In this document: one piece after another, positions 4,627 to 6,930 of the stretch
How the letters are laid out: every line of letters starts with the position of its first letter
Numbering within the stretch: position 1 is the first letter of the stretch
DNA from: Candidatus Kerfeldbacteria bacterium
GTDB lineage: Bacteria; Patescibacteriota; Patescibacteriia; Veblenbacterales; UBA10138
Assembly: GCA_016217875.1 (NCBI GenBank)
Contig: JACRFN010000069.1
Location: 1-6,930, forward strand
DNA: 6,930 nt
Direction of reading: 5' to 3'
Notes under the pieces: model-generated
The model's database searches: none
What the model was told of the DNA's origin: nothing
What the model saw: the letters and a program-made list of their open reading frames with translations, nothing else
Made by a program: the position numbers and the translations under genes

Positions 4627-4663
4627 CAAACTCATCATACGGGTTCGACTCCCGTTGCCCGCT
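4627..4663 (+). pseudogene. Interrupted tRNA-Gly (UCC), 3' part (copy B)
   Basis: It begins CAAACTCA (anticodon C36, loop end, 3' anticodon stem), then a TCAT variable loop, T-arm ACGGG-TTCGACT-CCCGT, acceptor TGCCCGC and discriminator T. No CCA follows (CCG instead). Beyond it, 4656-4676 pairs with 4372-4392 upstream of the 5' part: 21 bp including the 7 acceptor pairs. Confidence 0.8.
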
Positions 4664-4712
4664 CCGACTACAGGATAAGTAGAGATGTTCGCGGGGATCC
4701 CGCCCTGCGGGA

Positions 4713-4753
4713 CAAACTGATGATGCCCCGCGGCCGCGGGGCTACCCGTTCCA
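4713..4753 (+). pseudogene. Outermost tRNA-Gly shell, 3' part (copy A)
   Basis: CTGCGGGA-CAAACT (4706-4718) repeats the insert end and exon start of copy B (GCTGCGGGA-CAAACT, 4619-4632). GATGAT follows, then the T-arm is replaced by the 18-nt palindrome GCCCCGCGGCCGCGGGGC (4725-4742). The end is acceptor strand TACCCGT, T and an encoded CCA (4743-4753). TACCCGT can pair with GCGGGTA at 4322-4328, with one G-U. Degenerate, but the same architecture as copy B. Confidence 0.6.
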
Positions 4754-4754
4754 T

Positions 4755-4790
4755 AATCAAACACCCCAACAGAAGTTGGGGTGTTTGATT
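4755..4790. terminator. Strong hairpin between the tRNA-Gly region and pilT (bidirectional terminator)
   Basis: A perfect 16-bp stem AATCAAACACCCCAAC/GTTGGGGTGTTTGATT encloses AGAA. The A/T-rich base of the stem lets it work in both directions, ending the plus-strand tRNA-Gly transcript and the converging minus-strand pilT transcript. Confidence 0.85.
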
Positions 4791-4815
4791 TGTGTTTATA
4801 AAAGGTGAATGAATT

Positions 4816-5862
4816 TTATTTCAATACCTCAGGTGAGGTAACGTGAGCCAGGGCAGTGGTGCGATTGATGGTCTTCTCGCGCATTAATTGTTTGAGGTGC
4901 TGGTCCATACTAATCATACCCTCGGCAGCGCTGGTTTGCAGCACCGACTTAATTTGGGCCACTTTGTTCTCGCGGATGAGGTTGGCCACGGCCGGGTTGT
5001 TAAACAGGATTTCTCGCGCTGCGATGCGGCCGCCGCCTTCCTTGGGCACCAGGCGCTGGGAAATGACGGCCTTGAGCGAGAATGATAACTGTAGTCTGAT
5101 TTGGGTCTGCTGGTGGGGCGGGAAAACGTCAATGATGCGGTCGATGGTTTGAGCGGCGCTATTGGTGTGCAATGTGGCCAGCACCAGATGGCCGGTTTCA
5201 GCCAGAGTGAGGGTGGTGCTGATAGTTTCCAAGTCACGCATTTCGCCTACCATAATGACGTTGGGGTCTTGACGCAAAGTATGTTTGAGCCCTTCAGCAA
5301 AAGATATCATATCAGTGCCGAGTTGCCTTTGTTTGATAATGCTTTGTTTGGGCTGGAACAGGAATTCAATCGGATCTTCTAGGGTAATAATATGTACAGC
5401 TCGCTCATTATTAATTAATTCAATCATGGCCGCCAAGGTGGTTGATTTGCCCGATCCAGTGGGACCAGTCACCAACACCAGGCCGTAATCCAGGCGAGTC
5501 AGTTCTTTGATAAACTCAGGCATGCCTAATTCATCCAACGAGGGAATGTTGGTTGGTATGATACGGGCCACCAAACCGAGGTTGTCTTTTTCAAAGTGCA
5601 AGTTGACTCGGAGTCTGGTGCCGTCTTTTATTTGGTAGGATAGGTCCAGATCGCGGTTTTGCAGGAAGCGCTGTTTTTGTTCCGAGCTCAGAATATCCAA
5701 CACCAACTCTTCCATTTTTTTGGTCGTCAACTCGGGTTCGTCCAAAGGTTGTAGTACACCGTGCAGGCGTATGGTAGGCGGCCGCCCCACCACTAAGTGC
5801 AGGTCAGACGCACCGGCCATGTTAGCTTTGGTAAAAAGTGTTTCAAGATTTGTAGTAGTCAT
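4816..5862 (-). CDS. pilT: Type IV pilus retraction ATPase PilT
   Basis: The 348-residue protein is collinear with PilT. It has an N-terminal PAS-like domain with GASDLHL (17-23), Walker A GPTGSGKST (133-141), the Asp box TLEDPIEF (160-167), Walker B NVIMVGEMRD (201-210) and the His box GHLVLATLHTN (224-234). Hexameric PilT sits on the cytoplasmic side of the pilus base and hydrolyses ATP to disassemble the pilus, driving twitching and DNA uptake. Length and motif order are normal. I chose ATG 5862 because the family starts a few residues before the GASDLHL region; an upstream GTG at 5883 would add MKLLLLG. No clear ribosome binding site is seen. No other pilus gene is in view, so the assembly genes must lie elsewhere. 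All motifs are intact, so it should be active. Confidence 0.96.
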   Translation of the reverse strand: MTTTNLETLFTKANMAGASDLHLVVGRPPTIRLHGVLQPLDEPELTTKKMEELVLDILSSEQKQRFLQNRDLDLSYQIKDGTRLRVNLHFEKDNLGLVARIIPTNIPSLDELGMPEFIKELTRLDYGLVLVTGPTGSGKSTTLAAMIELINNERAVHIITLEDPIEFLFQPKQSIIKQRQLGTDMISFAEGLKHTLRQDPNVIMVGEMRDLETISTTLTLAETGHLVLATLHTNSAAQTIDRIIDVFPPHQQTQIRLQLSFSLKAVISQRLVPKEGGGRIAAREILFNNPAVANLIRENKVAQIKSVLQTSAAEGMISMDQHLKQLMREKTINRTTALAHVTSPEVLK

Positions 5863-5883
5863 ACCCAGTAACAATAACTTCAC

Positions 5884-6066
5884 TAGGCGCTTAGTTCAAG
5901 CGAGCTAGAAAAGGTCATAATTATTAGAATAAGTAACATAGTTAAACACACCTTGTAGTCTGGTCGCGCCCAGTGAGCCCGAGTGAAGTTTTGTTACTAG
6001 GCGTATGACTTTAGCGTAAGATGGAGAGCCTAGGCTTGTCAAAGCTGGCTGCTTGTTGGCTCGGCC
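5884..6066 (-). other. Intergenic region upstream of pilT
   Basis: No RNA or protein gene is convincing in these 183 bases. On the minus strand TTGACA (6037-6042) is a perfect -35, but TTACGC at the 17-base spacing is a poor -10. An A/T-rich stretch around 5920-5940 could hold another. The pilT promoter probably lies here, its exact place unresolved. Confidence 0.35.
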
Positions 6067-6420
6067 TTAATACAGCTCTTTAATGGCTTTTATAATCAGC
6101 TCAACTGGCGGGGCGATTAGCGCTTGGCCGTGAGAAAAATAAGGCCGCCCCGTTCCCAAGGCTCGTCTTATGGCACGGCGGGCTTGAGGTTCAATATCTA
6201 GGCCATGGATATGAATGGTGGGCGAGGCAAAAAAATTATAGGCGTAGGCCTGCTCCAGTGTTTCTATCATCACCAGGCGCCAGGGCTCTTTGGCTAAGTC
6301 CGTTTGGCGTAAGGCTTCCTCCAGATTGACTTGAGCCTGCGGCCAGGCTGGGCAGTCAGACGTGTAGAGTAGCTCTAGACCCTGGTTTGGTGGCGTCATG
6401 TTATATTCTCTGTTGGCCAT
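6067..6420 (-). CDS. Small thioredoxin-fold protein of unknown role
   Basis: The 117-residue protein has the outline of a minimal thioredoxin fold. A first strand and turn read LELLYTSDCPAWPQA (16-30), a helix follows, and a second strand reads WRLVMIET. Then comes the cis-proline region FASPTIHIHGLDIEP (64-78), typical of small thioredoxin-like proteins near glutaredoxin/DUF2703-type families. Only one cysteine is present in the active-site turn (C23; CPAW instead of CxxC), so ordinary dithiol chemistry is unlikely. It starts 6 bases after the stop of the upstream glycosidase gene and is probably co-transcribed. ATG 6420 is the first start; ATG 6399 (MTPPNQG) is a plausible shorter one. No substrate can be named. 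Confidence 0.72.
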   Translation of the reverse strand: MANREYNMTPPNQGLELLYTSDCPAWPQAQVNLEEALRQTDLAKEPWRLVMIETLEQAYAYNFFASPTIHIHGLDIEPQARRAIRRALGTGRPYFSHGQALIAPPVELIIKAIKELY

Positions 6421-6426
6421 GGGAGG

Positions 6427-6930
6427 TTATTTCCCTTCGGCTGTAGCTTTAGGTTGAAGCGCGCCCGCGGTGTATATGTTGCGCGGGTCCCACAACATCC
6501 AGCCTGAGTGATAGCCGGCATCGACTATGGCCTTGATTTCGGCGCGCACCAGATCGGCCGTGTAGACAGCCCCCAGGTTAAAATCTTGTAGCCAAGGCCT
6601 GATTATTATTTGTGGTGAATTGATAAATAATTTTTTACCTTTTTCCAAAGTCAGCCTGACCACTTCATACGGATGTTCGGCCGGATTGGTAAAGCCGAAA
6701 TTTTTACCGTAGTAATGAGAGGGGTAGGCCATGGGGGCAATAACATCAACCGCCGCGGCCAGTTTTTTTACCCGCTGTCCCATGTCAAGGTCCCAGTCTT
6801 CCACGAAAGTGTAGGCAAAGACGTCGGCCGATACGACCACATTTGGTTTGACGGCCTTGAGTTGGCGTCTGAGCCAGCCGGCGAAATTAACAATAATATC
6901 TTCGCGCGGTGTTTGGGTGTTCCAGACGGG
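6427..6930 (-). CDS. DUF4015-type putative glycoside hydrolase, C-terminal part
   Basis: The gene runs in from the right edge, so only its last 167 residues are seen. They match the conserved half of the DUF4015 putative glycosyl hydrolase domain (PF13200 type): SADVFAYTF (34-42), DMGQRV (49-54), the strand VDVIAPMAYPSHYYG (61-75), NP..HPYEVV (82-91), RPWLQDF (111-117) and GWMLWDPRNIYT (143-154). This is a TIM-barrel pattern, and the acidic and aromatic residues likely line a sugar site. Members are usually exported or lipid-anchored, but the N-terminus is outside the window. The substrate is not established; peptidoglycan or surface glycan is a guess. The stop lies 6 bases before the thioredoxin-like gene, so the two likely form an operon. 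Confidence 0.88.
   Translation of the reverse strand, partial: PVWNTQTPREDIIVNFAGWLRRQLKAVKPNVVVSADVFAYTFVEDWDLDMGQRVKKLAAAVDVIAPMAYPSHYYGKNFGFTNPAEHPYEVVRLTLEKGKKLFINSPQIIIRPWLQDFNLGAVYTADLVRAEIKAIVDAGYHSGWMLWDPRNIYTAGALQPKATAEGK

Noticed and set aside
4320..4753. Glycine T-box or glycine riboswitch
   Set aside because: There is no T-box UGGN bulge with a regulated gene downstream, and the repeated pieces are themselves tRNA-Gly halves.
4431..4764. Small proteins on either strand across the tRNA-Gly locus
   Set aside because: Both frames run through tRNA-Gly pieces and palindromes, have no ribosome binding site and show no protein-like pattern.
836..5862. Translation table 25 (UGA = glycine) for the host
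   Set aside because: The flippase, ATL, secreted protein and PilT genes are long frames with all glycines as GGN and no internal TGA. The flippase also ends at a well-placed TGA.

Overview
The window looks like a small-genome bacterium of the candidate phyla radiation (Patescibacteria). This is an inference from the gene set (PilT pilus ATPase, DUF4015-type glycosidase, alkyltransferase-like protein, lipid-linked sugar flippase), the mostly weak ribosome binding sites, and the GC-rich palindromic mini-repeats. It has not been checked by any search.

Layout. Bases 2-745 (+) hold the C-terminal part of a serine recombinase, interrupted by an in-frame TGA in its zinc ribbon. It runs into the 3' end of a minus-strand tRNA-Ser(CGA), as expected for the edge of an element integrated at that tRNA. 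Next, on the minus strand, is a two-gene unit of an ATL-type alkyltransferase-like protein (2260-2640) and a polysaccharide flippase (836-2254). Bases 2800-3822 and 4320-4753 carry a plus-strand tRNA set: Arg(UCG), Lys(CUU), Pro(UGG), Phe(GAA) and, after a small secreted-protein gene (3862-4308), Gly(UCC). A strong bidirectional hairpin (4755-4790) separates these from minus-strand pilT (4816-5862), a thioredoxin-like gene (6067-6420) and the C-terminal part of a DUF4015 glycosidase (6427 to the window end).

The striking part is the tRNA set. Each of the five plus-strand tRNAs has extra pieces of itself nearby. After Arg, Lys and Pro the last 20 nt of the tRNA, from T-loop position 57 to CCA, are repeated exactly. 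Each repeat is preceded by a structured insert whose outer stem changes to match that tRNA; the 68-nt core is identical at Lys and Pro. Around Phe and Gly a complete tRNA sits inside a second, interrupted tRNA of the same kind. The interrupted tRNA-Gly folds to a perfect UCC cloverleaf once 206 nt are removed from its anticodon loop, and a third, more degraded Gly shell surrounds it with the same insertion point and the same TCCCG/CGGGA ends. I do not know a described system with this architecture. It could be a family of tiny tRNA-targeting mobile elements or a structured RNA tied to tRNA maturation.
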